Shown here piece after piece: positions 1-11,500 of a stretch of 64,000 bases of DNA. A program made the translations under genes and the position numbers. The DNA comes from Annona cherimola (taxonomy: Eukaryota > Streptophyta > Magnoliopsida > Magnoliales > Annonaceae). The first letter of the stretch is position 1. Each line of letters begins with the position of its first letter. The stretch lies in the NCBI GenBank assembly GCA_030490835.1, contig CM059973.1:87627641-87691640 (forward strand). Direction: 5' to 3'. The notes beneath the pieces are model-generated. The model ran no database searches. It worked only from the letters and a program-made list of their open reading frames with translations, and had not been told where the DNA came from.

Positions 1-620
1 GTGATAATATAAATCCTTAGACTAATTCAAAACTACGACTTTATTGGCTTGGCCTTCGTTTGTCCAAGCTTCGAAGTTGCCGCAGGGACCATATCACTAA
101 CGATCTTATCGCTAGTTTCAAGGAAGGTATTTAATTTAGCTTATCTTCTTTTTATTGTTATATTTATAATTCAAAGAATATTTTTCTATGCTGCTTAATG
201 AAATTTTTTTTTATCTTAATTAGTAAGAGATCATGCTGTTAATACAAATGGGAAACACAAGTTGCCCCTAATAAATCAATAAATAGGATACAAATACTCA
301 CTCTCCTGGTTCAAATTAAGAAACTTTAACTTATCTTAAACCTCAATAATCGACTTATTTTTTGTATTTTTCGGATACTGCTGCAAAAATTGAGGACGGC
401 TAAGTTACCATCTTAAGAAAATTGTAAATGGACTTTTTATTCGGTCCATCTCATGTGTGTGAGGCCTAGCCCTATTGCTTATGGACATGGCCAAGAGTGC
501 CTATGGTCATGAGTTCAAACTCATCATGGGTTAACTTTGTGGTAGGAGCTTATTGTTTAGTTTGAATAAATGAGAGCTTATTATTGTTTGTTTCCCATAT
601 AAATTATTGAGCTTTACTCT
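1..620. other. AT-rich gene-free stretch with a possible SINE-like fragment
   Basis: No gene is recognised. Around 485..530 there is a stretch resembling a degenerate A box (TGGCCAAGAGTG) followed by a B-box-like GAGTTCAAACTC, as in old tRNA-derived SINEs. The boxes are closer together than usual and no target duplication was found, so this is only a suggestion. Confidence 0.25.
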
Positions 621-682
621 AATACGATATAGGATCTAATATTGTACTAGAAATACGATATAGGATCTAATATTGTACTAGA
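621..682. repeat. 31-bp unit in exact tandem duplication
   Basis: The segment starting AATACGATATAGGATC is repeated twice in a row with a 31-bp period. It lies in AT-rich DNA with no gene. It is probably a replication-slippage duplication. Confidence 0.8.
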
Positions 683-875
683 AATACTTCCATGAAACCC
701 CTCTTTTATATAACTCATTCCATTTTGAATATTTTGATGATTAATTTTTGAATTTTCCATTGAGCATAAAGTTTTACAAGGAAAAATATTTTCCCACTCC
801 GCATCACTTGAAATTGCAGTAGTCAAGTTTCAAACCAATGTTGCTTAAATGAGACAAATGACAATACCACTGAGG

Positions 876-1192
876 CACTACAAGAAAATAAACTTTTAGC
901 AACTCAAAAGTTTACATTAACTTTCACTATAATGTTGCTATAAGTACGATCAATAACCCCATTAGAAAAAGGCTTTTGTGACATTTTTTTTTTTGAATTT
1001 GTTGCTAAAAATTAGATTTTTAGTGACAATTTTTGTTACTAAAAGGTTACTTTTTGCAACATCAATTATGTTATTCTCGGTGAAAGTTAGTTTTTAGTGA
1101 CAAGAATTATTTATGTTGCTAACTAATTTTTTATGACAGAAAAATTAAGTATCGCAAAAAGCATTTCACAGAATATAAGTTCTCTTGCAGTG
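876..1192. mobile_element. CACTA-type miniature element (317 bp)
   Basis: The left end reads CACTACAAGAAAAT and the right end is its imperfect inverse, finishing CTCTTGCAGTG. The flanks carry a 3-bp direct repeat AGG (873..875 and 1193..1195). CACTA termini with a 3-bp target duplication are the signature of En/Spm-class DNA transposons. It is far too short to encode a transposase, so it is non-autonomous. Internally it is AT-rich, with repeated 'agcaac' and 'tgttgc' motifs. Confidence 0.82.
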
Positions 1193-1344
1193 AGGCAACG
1201 CCTACCATTTTTGCAGGTTTTAGTCGTAACCTAATTAAATATTATTTCTGCCATGCATCCACATTTATAGACTTTATTTGCAAGCGCATCGTTGCCTTCA
1301 ATTTCGGAGTTGCGATCTTGTCAGAATTGCTTGAGACGGTTCCA

Positions 1345-1540
1345 TTTTAGACCTATTTAAAATACTTTTTAAAATTTTTTAATAAAGTTATATATTAAGC
1401 TAGGTGTATATTATCTATAAACCAAATTTTACAAAATTTAAAACTGTGTATATATTTATTTTATATTTTTAAACATAAGAATATTGTGAAAATTATCACA
1501 ATACCCCTATGTTTAAAAATAAAAAATAAATACGAGAACT
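1345..1540. mobile_element. Partial core-A foldback MITE (left half and centre)
   Basis: This carries the left half and palindromic centre of the AT-rich core shared by the foldback elements at 2865..3229, 21785..22140 and 32081..32502. The centre is an inverted repeat around 1485..1515 (a 'catagggg' type motif facing its complement). The right arm breaks off where the next repeat begins, so it is truncated or interrupted. Confidence 0.55.
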
Positions 1541-1544
1541 ATTT

Positions 1545-1892
1545 CGGTAGAGCACAACTGCACCAAAACGGTGGTGCAGTTGCTCAAAAATGGACCCCAC
1601 ACATATTAGAATGTAATAAAACTTTATATATCATTTATCTATACAAAATTTTTATAGAAAATGGTTTACGTGTTGAAAAAACTACTTTAAAATTCTTATT
1701 ACATCAAGTTATTTTATTACATTGAATTTATATCACTTTCAGATGAGGTTTATATATATATCCGATTGGAACGAAAATTGGTATGATAATAAAATACATC
1801 ATTCTCAATACAATTTGTGAAGTAGATTATAATTTTATGATCATGTGAGGCTTATTTTGGCGCAACTGCACCGTAAGCTGCACCTGAATATT
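1545..1892. mobile_element. Core-B foldback element with GTGCAG hairpin tips
   Basis: The ends read GCACAACTGCACC...GGTGGTGCAGTTG on the left and a matching GCGCAACTGCACC...GCTGCACC on the right. The interior matches the copies at 27797..28135 and 30632..30990 over roughly 250 bp (motifs ATTTTATTACRTTGA, GATGAGGTTTATAT, GAACGAAAATTGGTATGATA). A near-match 7/8 direct repeat around TATTTC flanks it, too weak to define the transposon class. A 79-residue open frame inside is not a gene. Confidence 0.6.
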
Positions 1893-1895
1893 TCT

Positions 1896-2855
1896 CATTA
1901 AATATATATATATATACACGTCTTCACATTTTGTAAAAGTTGGTTTATAGATCATGTAGACCTAGATTAATAGTTTTATTTAAAATTTTAGAAAAATAAA
2001 AATAAATGGTTGTTATGATCTGTCGTGGATGATCATTCAGCGATGTTTTTTTTTTTTTTTTTGAAATATACCATTCAGGCTACATAAATTTTCTGCCCTA
2101 CTCTTTTTTTTTTTTAATGGAAATGCGCTACTTAAACGCAATAGACGTGATAGAATTTTTAGAAAATGCATCCTCGATCCGGTCTTGTTGATCGATCCGT
2201 TAAAGTTTAATTGATGGAAATCGAAACGACCATTGTCGTCAACGAATTGAGTTAAACTCACAAGTGATCGAATACTCGAAGTTGTTTTCTGAAATCAGTG
2301 GTTACAAGTAACCGATGTAAAATTATAGAAAGTAAATACAAATTCCAATCCTCACTTCTTATTTTCCCATATTTCTAAACCATTTATAGAATTCATCAAC
2401 GTGGGTTTAGTTGTAATTCCAAAAATCGCATTTACGCACTCTTCAAAAAAATCACATTTACGCATTATATATTTATTTAAGTTGAAATTTTTTCTTGGTC
2501 ATAAACAAAGGGTAATGAGTACCTTGATTTTTAATTCTTAAATATATATTTTAATTCTAAATCATTTATTATATTTAATAGATATAGTTTTTATCATGCT
2601 GCTAAAAATAAAGTTCTCATCTAGGAACTTGTATCCGGTAAAAAAAAAAAGTATCTTTTGAAAGGAGATATACGCTATTAAAACTTTTGAAAGACACATA
2701 ATTAATATAATGGAGTATATACAGTTTGCAAAGCGTAAAATTTTTCAAGTTATAATAAATACATGTGGATGAGCATAACAAATGGTTTGGATTTTAAAAA
2801 GATTTAAAAGAAAAACTAAAGATGACCATAATGCCTTTTTTGCTTACGGTAGGCA
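1896..2855. other. AT-rich intergenic DNA, nothing recognised
   Basis: Long T and A runs (e.g. 2047..2062, 2105..2116) and short open frames dominate. No coding similarity, RNA gene or bounded transposon was seen. Confidence 0.6.
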
Positions 2856-2864
2856 TTAGATCAT

Positions 2865-3229
2865 GGGGTTTGTTTCAGTACAACTAGATGCATTGAAATG
2901 CATCCGGCTGAAAATCTTATTTTTTAAGGAAATTATTAATCTATGCATAGTTAATCTAAACCCAAGTTCTACCATTTTTAGAAATATGAGTATTATTTTT
3001 TCGATTTTTGAAAATACGGATAATTTAGTCATTTAAAAAGTACCAAATCCCTCCGTTTTTTAAAATAAAAAATATATACACATTTTGAAAAGTGGTAAAA
3101 TTCGGATTATAGATTAAATACATATTGATTAAGAGTTTTATAAATAAATTCAAAAATAATAATAATAAATGAGATTTTCACAGGATATATTGAAATTTCA
3201 ATCCATGGAGTTGCATTGAAACATTTTCC
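2865..3229. mobile_element. Mutator-type foldback MITE (365 bp) with 9-bp target duplication
   Basis: TTAGATCAT occurs directly at 2856..2864 and again at 3230..3238, a clean 9-bp target duplication. The termini are imperfect inverted repeats (GGGGTTTGTTTCAGTACAAC against GGAAAATGTTTCAATGCAAC). The interior carries the AT-rich core A common to many elements here (TGGTAAAATTCGG...TAGATTAAATACA). A 9-bp duplication with long terminal inverted repeats is characteristic of Mutator-like elements. No transposase is present. Confidence 0.85.
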
Positions 3230-3239
3230 TTAGATCATT

Positions 3240-4080
3240 ATCCATATACTAAATCCTCATAAATTATTAAAATTTACAACACCAAAGTTTCTAACAAAAA
3301 AGATTTTAAACGTCATAAAGATGTATCAAATAATGAACATTATACATTACTTAAAATATTTTTAAAAATAAAAAATCAAGAGCTGGCTTTTCGTCGCTAG
3401 CTAGCCTGGATGTATTTCATTCCTACTGGCTTTACTTAACAGAAGCCCTGTTGTTCTTTTCATGTTCTTCGTCTTTTATCATTCATATCCAAACACGCGT
3501 GCGGCACTGCTTTCCGGTAGATTAGACCAAATGCATAACGCAAATACAAGACGAAAGACAGTGGATTTGAATTTGCCGGCACATTGTTTCCGTCGTCATA
3601 TATGCTACTATACAGTTCCGCCGCGATGTGCAGGCGACGCATGTTCTCTGGCAGCTGACATGCTAATCTAGCTCATGGTATTCAGAATATTTACATATTT
3701 AAGACTCTTAATTATCGGATATTATTATTACTATTCATGCAATTTGGCCTCCAAATGGCAGTTCCTTGCTCAATTAATAATAATAATATGATATATTACA
3801 CAAGAAAGAATGCATCGGCTCACAATGAGATCCTCATAACAGGCTATTTGGGCGCCAGAGAGAAATTTTAGGTTTACGTACGTGGATATTAATGTAAACT
3901 ATTTCATAATCTTTTACCTAGTGCTGGAATTGGATGCGGACCCAAAAATAAGTACACAGAAAAAAAATAATGATGATGAAATCTGCTGATCCCTCTCGAT
4001 TACGATTCTGCCCACACACTCTTCCGGCTTTTTTTTTTTAAAAATATAAAATTAATGGATTAGTTTCAAATATGGCTAAA
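3240..4080. other. Intergenic, nothing recognised
   Basis: The stretch is somewhat less AT-rich around 3440..3660 but shows no domain or splice-consistent coding sequence on either strand. Overlapping short open frames there (60 and 69 residues) have no recognisable content. Confidence 0.55.
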
Positions 4081-4084
4081 CTTA

Positions 4085-4817
4085 TACTCATATTTATAAT
4101 TAGGAGTATAATTATATACATTATGAAGTATTTTAGGCTAAAATACAACATTCATTTATTTTATCTTATTTTTACTTTTGTTTGATTTTTTTCTTCATAA
4201 ATATATTTTTCTAATTGTATTTAATCTATATATCAAAATTTTCTATTTTATAATATTTTTACATATTTATTTTTGCTTTTTAAAAATTAAGTTTTTTTAA
4301 GGGGTGGAAAATGTCTTAAACGCCATTGAAATTGATGATTTTAAAAAAATAAAAAATAAGGGTGTGTTTGGTAATGATTATAAAATGTCAAGTTAAAACT
4401 TTTCAATTTAAAATTTTTCACTCAACTATCATATTTTTTAATTATTTTTTCACATTTTCCTATACAACTACCATACTTTTTAATTATTTCTACACAATTA
4501 CTTATACAACTAACCTATTTATTTTAACTTTATCCTCCTTACTTCTCATCATTACTCCTATCATATCACATCATTTGACAAATTTTACTTTTCAAAACTT
4601 TTCATCAAAAGTTTTATCCATTCCCAAACATACCTCAAATATGTAAAAGTATTGTAAAATGAAAAAACTTAATATATATAGATTAAATACAATTAGAAAA
4701 ATATATTTATGAAGAAAAAATTAGATAAAAGTAAAAATAAAATAAATGAATGTTGTATTTTAGCATAAAATACGCCATGGTGTATATAATCATATTTCTT
4801 ATAGTTATGATTACATG
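4085..4817. mobile_element. Long-arm foldback element interrupted by a Tourist-like MITE
   Basis: The left arm (about 4085..4255) and right arm (about 4645..4817) are reverse complements with a few differences; for example GTATTTTAGGCTAAAATACA on the left faces a near-identical complement at about 4750..4775. Arms are about 160-170 bp. Between them sits an unrelated Tourist-like element (4360..4633). The outer boundaries are approximate and no target duplication was identified, so the superfamily is undetermined. Confidence 0.65.
4360..4633. mobile_element. Tourist-like MITE (family D)
   Basis: The ends are GGGTGTGTTTGGTAATG and CCCAAACATACC, inverted copies of one terminus. The flanks are TAA and TCA, a possible 3-bp duplication with one mismatch. 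The interior matches copies at 10235..10510, 26103..26385 and 59732..59999. GGGTGTGTTTGG-like ends with 3-bp TTA/TAA duplications fit PIF/Harbinger (Tourist) elements. It lies nested in the loop of a larger foldback. Confidence 0.7.
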
Positions 4818-4829
4818 GTTATAAAAAGG

Positions 4830-5189
4830 ACACGACTGAATACACCAGGTGCATTTCACCTATTTTTTTAAATATTTTTTGAATTTTTTTATACAACTGT
4901 TAATCTAGGTGTATTTAACGTGTGTATTAATTTTACCAATTTTGGAGACTTTTAGTATTTATTTTTGAATTTTAAAAATCAATGACATTTTTGCAATTCA
5001 TTAATTACGAAAATGCCACTAATTTTAAAAAATAAAAAATAAAAATCTAAAAGTCTCTAAAAATGGTAAAAATTGATATACATATTAAATACATTTAGAT
5101 TAACAGTTGTATAAAAAATTTCAAAAAAATATAAAAATATAAATTTTTGCACTCGGGTGCACGAAGCTCGGTGCACTGCATCAAAGCTC
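4830..5189. mobile_element. Mutator-type foldback MITE (360 bp) with long target duplication
   Basis: GTTATAAAAAGG is found directly at 4818..4829 and 5190..5201, giving a duplication of at least 9 bp (12 bp of identity, some probably by chance). The interior is core A: an inverted repeat about 5000..5040 at the centre, and ATTAAATACATTTAGATTAA near the right arm. The tips are GC-richer (ACCAGGTGCATTTCACC on the left, GGTGCACGAAGCTCGGTGCA on the right) and resemble short hairpins. The tip sequences are unlike those of related elements. Confidence 0.78.
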
Positions 5190-5201
5190 GTTATAAAAAG
5201 G

Positions 5202-5796
5202 TATAAAAGTTTCAAATATAATATTTTTTTTGATTGGGAGACGTTAAAACTGATGGTAAAAGTCTCAATAAAAAAAACGACGGTAAAAGTGAAGCAGAAT
5301 TATTACATTGACCTGTCTAAAAGTAATAAAAAAAATAGTTACTCTAATTGGATATTATTAAAAATTAATGAAATGATATAAAGACACAAAGTAAAATCAG
5401 ACTCAATCATTCTTATACGTACCTACTATTCCATGGAAACGAAATAATAAAGGCATTTTTGTCATTTAAAATTTTTTCCGTACTATTTAATAGAGCTTTA
5501 TAGTATTGTCTTATTTGAAATTTAGGTGTAAAATAATTTTTTATTTTTTAATAAATGTACAATTATATTGCAAATATATAAATATAAATTTTGTTCATAT
5601 TTAGAATTTATTTTTAATTAAAAATTGATAAATTAATTTTCTTTTTACCGAAATGTCAACCACCAAGATCTAAAAAAGCGTCCAACCTCCCAAGTCCCAC
5701 TCCATGCTGTTATGGTCAAAGCCACAAAACCAAAATTCCTCCTCCTCCCCCTCCAACCTCCCAATTTTCTTTTCTTCTTCCTTCCTATGTGGGATT

Positions 5797-5828
<32 letters not shown>

Positions 5829-5911
5829 TTTCTTTTTCCCTGCTTCCTGGTCGGGAGATATGCAAAACCTTTTTTCCTGAGATTTGTTTGGTTCGGTTCA
5901 TCAGTTTTACC
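5202..5911. promoter_or_regulatory. Upstream region and CT-rich leader of the ANTH gene
   Basis: The only sequence between the upstream MITE and the ANTH start codon. A TATATAAATA stretch at 5575..5584 could be a TATA box but the whole stretch is AT-rich. From about 5735 the strand becomes C/T-rich, with a (TTTTTC) array at 5797..5840, typical of plant 5' leaders. An in-frame ATG at 5789 reads through this tract into the gene; it would add 41 residues of phenylalanine/serine repeat and is not taken as the start. Confidence 0.4.
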
Positions 5912-7657
5912 ATGCCCAGCAAGCTTCAGAAGGCGATTGCGGTGGTGAAAGACCAGACGAGCATCTCCATCGCCAAGGTCTACGGCAACAACTACTCCAA
6001 CCTCGACGTGGCCATCCTCAAATCCACCACCCACGACGAGGTGCCTGTGGAGGAGCGGCGCGTCAAGGAGGTCGTCCTCCTCACCGTCTCCTCCCACACC
6101 TACGCCACCAACTGCGTGCAGAGCCTCTCCCGCCGCATCACCCGCACCCGCAACTGGATCGTCGCCCTCAAATCCCTCACCCTTATCTTCCGCATCCTCC
6201 AGGAGGGCGACTCCCACTTCCCCAGGGTCGCCGCCCACGCCATGAAGCACGGCATGCGCCTTCTCAACCTCTCCGCCTTCCGCGACGACTCCAACTCTAG
6301 CCCCTGGGACTACACCGCCTTCGTCCGCACCTTTGCCCTCTACCTCGACGAACGCCTTGACTGCGCTCTCCACGGCAAGCTCCGCTCCTCATCCTCCTCC
6401 TCCCCAAATTTCTACCGCCTCCAGCACCACCACATCCGTGACATGAAGCCCGCTGTCCTTCTCGACAAGATGGCCTACTGGCAGCGCCTACTCGGCCGAG
6501 CCCTCGCCACCCGCCCCACCGGCTCCGCCAAGACCAACCACCTCGTCCACACCACCCTCTACTCCATCGTCAGAGAGAGCTTCGATCTTTACAAGGACAT
6601 CTCCGACGGCCTCAAGTTCCTGCTCGACAACTTCTTCCACCTCCAGCACCGCTCCTGCGTCGAGACCTTCCACATCTGCACCAGGGCCACCAAGCAGTTC
6701 AACGAGCTCGCCGACTTCTACAGCCTCTGCAAGAGCCTCGGCATTGGGTGGAAGTCGGAATACCCCAGCGTCCAGAAGATCTCCGATCAGCTGCTGGATA
6801 CGCTGCAAGAATTCCTTAAGGATAACCAAGCTTCTTTCCATGCGGCGCCAGGGCTGGAGAAGCCCAGAGAGGCCCAGAAGCTGCTGGCGCTACCCCCGCC
6901 GTATGGCAAGCGCTCCCCGGGCTCCCAGCTCTCGGAATCGTCTTCATCCTACCAAGACTGCAGAGCTGAAGAGGAGGCGGCGGACAAGGCGTCGGAGTCG
7001 TCTTCGTCGCCGGAAACCAAAGACACGAACACAAGTGCCGTATCATGGTCGGATAACATGGGTGTGGAGCAGACGAAGATTCGAAGGGTAACGTCGGCTA
7101 GCTGCGGCAGCCTCGATCTGCTTTCGTTCGACGTCGTCGAAAATGACAGGAATATTCCCAAGGTCAGGTCCTGCACAGGGCTGTTCCAAGAACAGCGGCA
7201 GCAGTTTCGAGAGCTTCCTCCAACCACCACCGCCACCTCGTCCTCGTCATTCGGCGGAGTTCCGGTGGAGTGGGAAGCAGTTCTGACAGAGAGCGAAAGA
7301 TCGAAATCAGGCCCGTCGGGTTATAGCAGCATGGCGGATCCAGCTCTCAAAGCCGCTCCTTCCTCCTCCCATTCCAGTCCACAAGACTACAACAACCCAT
7401 TCCTGCATGGGAGCGATAGCAGCAGCAACAAGAGCTTCTTTCTCACGCCGACACTGATGATGCCGCTGCCAACCTTCTCTGCCAATGGTCCCGAGCTGGC
7501 GATGCCACCAGAAGAAGACCCTTTCTCCTCCCTGTACTGCACCCCTCAGCCGCCGGTTGAGCGTCATTTGACAGGAGTACGCGCTCTGTCGTTCGACTCC
7601 GCCGAGGATCGGAATTTCTACTTCGCCGCAGCGCAACAACTCCCCCGACGAAACTGA
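5912..7657 (+). CDS. ANTH-domain clathrin assembly protein (AP180/CALM-like)
   Basis: A 581-residue, intronless adaptor of the plant PICALM/AP180 family; members bind PI(4,5)P2 membranes and recruit clathrin during vesicle formation. The ANTH domain spans about residues 1-305: it opens with KLQKAIAVVKDQTS, has the phosphoinositide-site segment at K37-S-T-T-H41, and contains SRRITRTRNWIVALKSL and FVRTFALYLDERLD, hallmarks of the family. The canonical downstream lysines of the lipid motif read EERR (47-50), as plant members often vary. The disordered tail (about 310-581) is Ser-rich and carries a clathrin-box-like LLSFD (403-407), an NPF (495-497) and a DPF (536-538), expected docking motifs. 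The start was chosen at 5912 because family homology begins there. Coding DNA is very GC-rich 5' and less so 3'. Exact subfamily and paralogue are uncertain. Confidence 0.93.
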   Translation: MPSKLQKAIAVVKDQTSISIAKVYGNNYSNLDVAILKSTTHDEVPVEERRVKEVVLLTVSSHTYATNCVQSLSRRITRTRNWIVALKSLTLIFRILQEGDSHFPRVAAHAMKHGMRLLNLSAFRDDSNSSPWDYTAFVRTFALYLDERLDCALHGKLRSSSSSSPNFYRLQHHHIRDMKPAVLLDKMAYWQRLLGRALATRPTGSAKTNHLVHTTLYSIVRESFDLYKDISDGLKFLLDNFFHLQHRSCVETFHICTRATKQFNELADFYSLCKSLGIGWKSEYPSVQKISDQLLDTLQEFLKDNQASFHAAPGLEKPREAQKLLALPPPYGKRSPGSQLSESSSSYQDCRAEEEAADKASESSSSPETKDTNTSAVSWSDNMGVEQTKIRRVTSASCGSLDLLSFDVVENDRNIPKVRSCTGLFQEQRQQFRELPPTTTATSSSSFGGVPVEWEAVLTESERSKSGPSGYSSMADPALKAAPSSSHSSPQDYNNPFLHGSDSSSNKSFFLTPTLMMPLPTFSANGPELAMPPEEDPFSSLYCTPQPPVERHLTGVRALSFDSAEDRNFYFAAAQQLPRRN

Positions 7658-8524
7658 ACGTCTAGCTCTCCGCTTCTTTCCCACTTCTTTTCAAAATTTT
7701 ATTTTTCAATTATTTTTTTTCCCTCAGAACTGCTAAATGCTTGTATAGTTGTAGCCAGCCCCACAGCTGCAAACAAGTTACCCACTTTTATTAATTTACA
7801 AGATTTGGTGCAAGCTCCTGGGCGACCTTTGATTGATGTCGCCATCTCTTGTAATCAAAATAATTTTATGCAGATGTTGGCCATCAAGGCTTCGAGTCTT
7901 CTTTCTGCCAATCCCTCAGTCGCCACTCGCCAGTCATCATCGGGTCACGATAATCGTTATTGTAGTCGAGAGAAGAATTTAGGACAATTTGATATTGGCC
8001 GTCCTACAATAGCTCCCCTAATTTGGATGCTTTTGCTAATGCAAAACTACTTTCACACTTCCTACTCCCACACTTTTCAAAAAATAATTTAGTCTTAACT
8101 TCTTAAGTACCTACTTTCTCCATTTCATCCATACATTCCAATCATTTTATAATACTACTATCTTATTTATTCCCATTTTCCCTTGTCATATCACATTACT
8201 ATTACATTTTTCAAAAATACTCTTTCCCACTTTCTCGCTTCCCGACTTCCCAAGTTACCATATCAAAATAAAACCAGCAGCACATTTATAACATTATAAA
8301 ATTTAATTAAGTCATGAACCATAACATATTTTCGTTGGTTTGAAAACTCAATTCTCAACCAGAAAAGGAACAAAAAGAACCAAAAAAGAAAAAGACTCAC
8401 AATCATGCAAACCATTCAGCAGTATAAATTAGTGTTTTGTACACTTTCCTTTCACCGAAAAATATCCAACTACAACTTCATGGAAAACGTAAAAGGCACA
8501 GTGTGTTGAAAAATATCATCTCTT
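7658..8524. other. Convergent 3' region of the ANTH and SFH genes
   Basis: This holds both 3' untranslated regions, which face each other. No exact polyadenylation sites could be assigned. The part 8040..8260 (CACACTTTTCAAAAAATAAT to CCCGACTTCCCAAG) resembles a degenerate family-D Tourist-like element without clean ends. Confidence 0.45.
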
Positions 8525-11500
8525 TCAGAACCAGCATGACTTCTTCTTCTGCAGGAGGCACAGATAAATAAATCTCTTAGACTCTACATGCTAAACTAAA
8601 GAAGTGAAAAACAAACAAGCTAAAACCGAATAGCACATCGTATTACCCTGAATTTGGCCTCTTCTTGACGGTCTATATACTCGAGCAACTCCTCTTGCCT
8701 CATCAGTGCCTCATGCAGAGCCTTTTGAGAAGGAAACGCATGTGTGAGTATTTAGCATTTAAGCAATTAAGTATTTGTCCACACAGAGAACATGGACAGA
8801 TATAAAGCTCAATTCACGCATGTATGATAAGCAAATATAAATTGACCGATCGATTCTTATCAAAACAGATGCATCCGCCAGCATTACTATTCAAGTCCTT
8901 GTCCATAAAGCTAATTACTTGTTAGTCCACCATGGAATTTCGAGCACGAGCAGATGCAACAGTTCAAAAGTGCAGCTATTACCATTCACTTTACTTGCAT
9001 GGAACGAAGAATAGCATGCAAGATATCATACTTTCATCATCCTCCGGAGAGATACAGCGCCCATCAAGGTGATTGATCTTTATGAGATTGATTAGAACTG
9101 ATTGATTGATTCAAACATGTGTCTTGGATCCAAGAAATGAGTTCCAGTTGCCATCCATAAGATTTAACATTTGCAACAATCAGATCAGACCAAGATCCAC
9201 AAGACAAATTTCATGCATAGCTACTTCAAATTAATTGTGGACTGCTGATTTTGTAATTAGTCACTGCTACTATAGCTCCAGTGCGGGCATTACTGTCTGC
9301 ATATATCAGGCCAATAGTTTAAGCAGATCCTCAACCATTTTATACAGATTCAGTTTCATGCACTCTTTTTCAATTCAAAATTGAGAATATTAGGTTTGAG
9401 TATTTGAATAGACCCTTTGGCTGTGTAGCTCATTCATGCATTCTTATCAGATGTGTTGCCATATGGAGTGAACTCTTTTTTTTATTAAGGCGTTTGAGAG
9501 CAAAAGGCATCTGTTCACCCAAGTAGATCCATTTGCTTCTTCAGAGAAATAAACAGAAGCACATCAATAGTGGGAACAAAATAAGCAGTTTTACCTTTTT
9601 AGTAGCAATGAGCTCAGCTTCTAAAGCATCTACACGGCAAACAGCAGCATGCAGCAACTCTTCTTTCTCAGATGGCATTTCGGACGGCTTTGCCTGAAGT
9701 GTGTCTACCTTTTCCTCCAGCTCAGCCAACTTCTTCAGAACTGATGAAAGGAGATCTGCTTCTGTAAACCCAGGAGATGGGGAAGGGGGACGGAACTCTT
9801 CCTTAGGCACCGAGTCAAGGGTGACAGAAGGATGGTTCTGCTTTTGTTCAGATGTTTTGTCAGGGAGCTTCTTTATATGGCATGTGACTGACTGAAAAAG
9901 AGCATATATGGTCATGAAGAAAGTCATGAGCATTGCAAGAATTCGAGCACGAATCCCATCTGGAGGCACATGCGAGTTCAGTGCAGGAAGTGACCCTGGA
10001 TTACATCAGCAAGTATTTCTCAGTAAAAGATCTCAGGAGAGAAGGCAAAAACATAGAAATGGAAGAATAGCTCCACCCTGACAACTTGAGAAAATAAAAT
10101 GTAACAGGATTTATCACTTTTATCTCTTCTTTCTAAGCTTGCAACTTGGGTAGGGGACCCACTAAGCGGAACCAATTTTGGGTAGGATAGGCTTCAAAAA
10201 AATTATTCATATGGCAGGATACAAAAATTACTTAGGATGTGTTTGGGAAGTAATAAAACTTTCGATGAAAAGTTTTTGAAATGAAAAAGAATGATATAAT
10301 ATAATAAGGGTAACGATGAAAAGTAAAGATAATAAAGTTAAAACAAACAGGTTAGATGTATGAGTATTCGTATAGAAATGATTGAAAAGTAGGGTAGTTG
10401 TTACAGAAAAAAGCGAAAAAATAATTAAAAAATATGGTAGTTGTGGAGTTTAAGAAGTTTTAAATTGAAAAATTTTAGGTTGAAATGTTTTTGGTGTAAA
10501 CAGACAACCCTTATGTCTAGAATTAGGATAGGAAAAGTTCCACACAATGGAATGCGTACCCAGAGGTCCAACCTAGGCAGGTACCATATGCCAATAGGAG
10601 TGGATTTTTACATGTTCTATCGTACATATAGACTGCACCTCTGTCCGTATGTCCACATGGCTCAAATCCTTTCTAGATTTATTTTTTTATTTTTTTATTT
10701 TTTTATTTTAAATTCTCCCCTCTTTGAAGAGATTTCCCTATCTCCTCTCATATTCTCTTCATAACATCTAATTTTTTTATTTTCATGGGAAAATTACTTA
10801 ATTTCTTTTAAAGGTTAAATGTTGTCTGCCAAAGGAACCGACCTGAAACCAGAATCAAATCAACCGAATCTTCACATGTGTAGGGTAAAATAGACTAGGA
10901 ACTAAATTCAATTATAAATAGGATAGGATAGCAAATTTACAAATAGGATATGGCTATGGTGGATAAAAATTGAACTGACCCTTGCGCCCTACTTTTTGCT
11001 CTAGTTTACTTTTCATTTTAGTTTTATAGTCTTTTAAAATCTTTGCCCAATAATAATAAGAGAGTGATTCCCTACAAATGTTTGCATGGAATGGTCAGCA
11101 GACATTTTTTTTTTTTACTTCCAATATTTTTTTTAATATTAAACCCTTCATAATATTCATCCAAATATTTAGCTATGAATATGATGCCAAAAATTAAATA
11201 TTTTCAGAACTTTTACATTTATTTATTTTCGAATTTTAACTGTTTCATATTCATCATCAAATGATGTTAAATATTATAACATATAAGTTTCCAATTTAAG
11301 TATTTTTAGTATCATAAATATTTACATATTAATTTATATATTACATGGTTTAGATGTACAAAAAAAACTTAAAAAATTGAAATGAAAAAAAAAAAAAAAA
11401 CACCATTCCATGCCATTATCTTCAATTTCAATTGCCTAAATTCGGAGAAAGATAAGGTGATACTGGAACCACAAAACACCAATTCGTTTGATGGTTAATA

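Noticed and set aside
33..110. Possible terminal exon on the minus strand (reading ...SKLGQTKAKPIKS then stop, after an ACTAG acceptor)
   Set aside because: No upstream exon could be found at higher coordinates and the family is not recognised; too short to support alone.
5789..5911. Upstream in-frame ATG for the ANTH gene
   Set aside because: The added residues come from a CT microsatellite; family similarity begins at the ATG at 5912.
5645..6373. 242-residue open frame on the minus strand over the ANTH gene
   Set aside because: It is the antisense shadow of GC-rich ANTH codons; low-complexity Gly/Val/Lys content and no domain.
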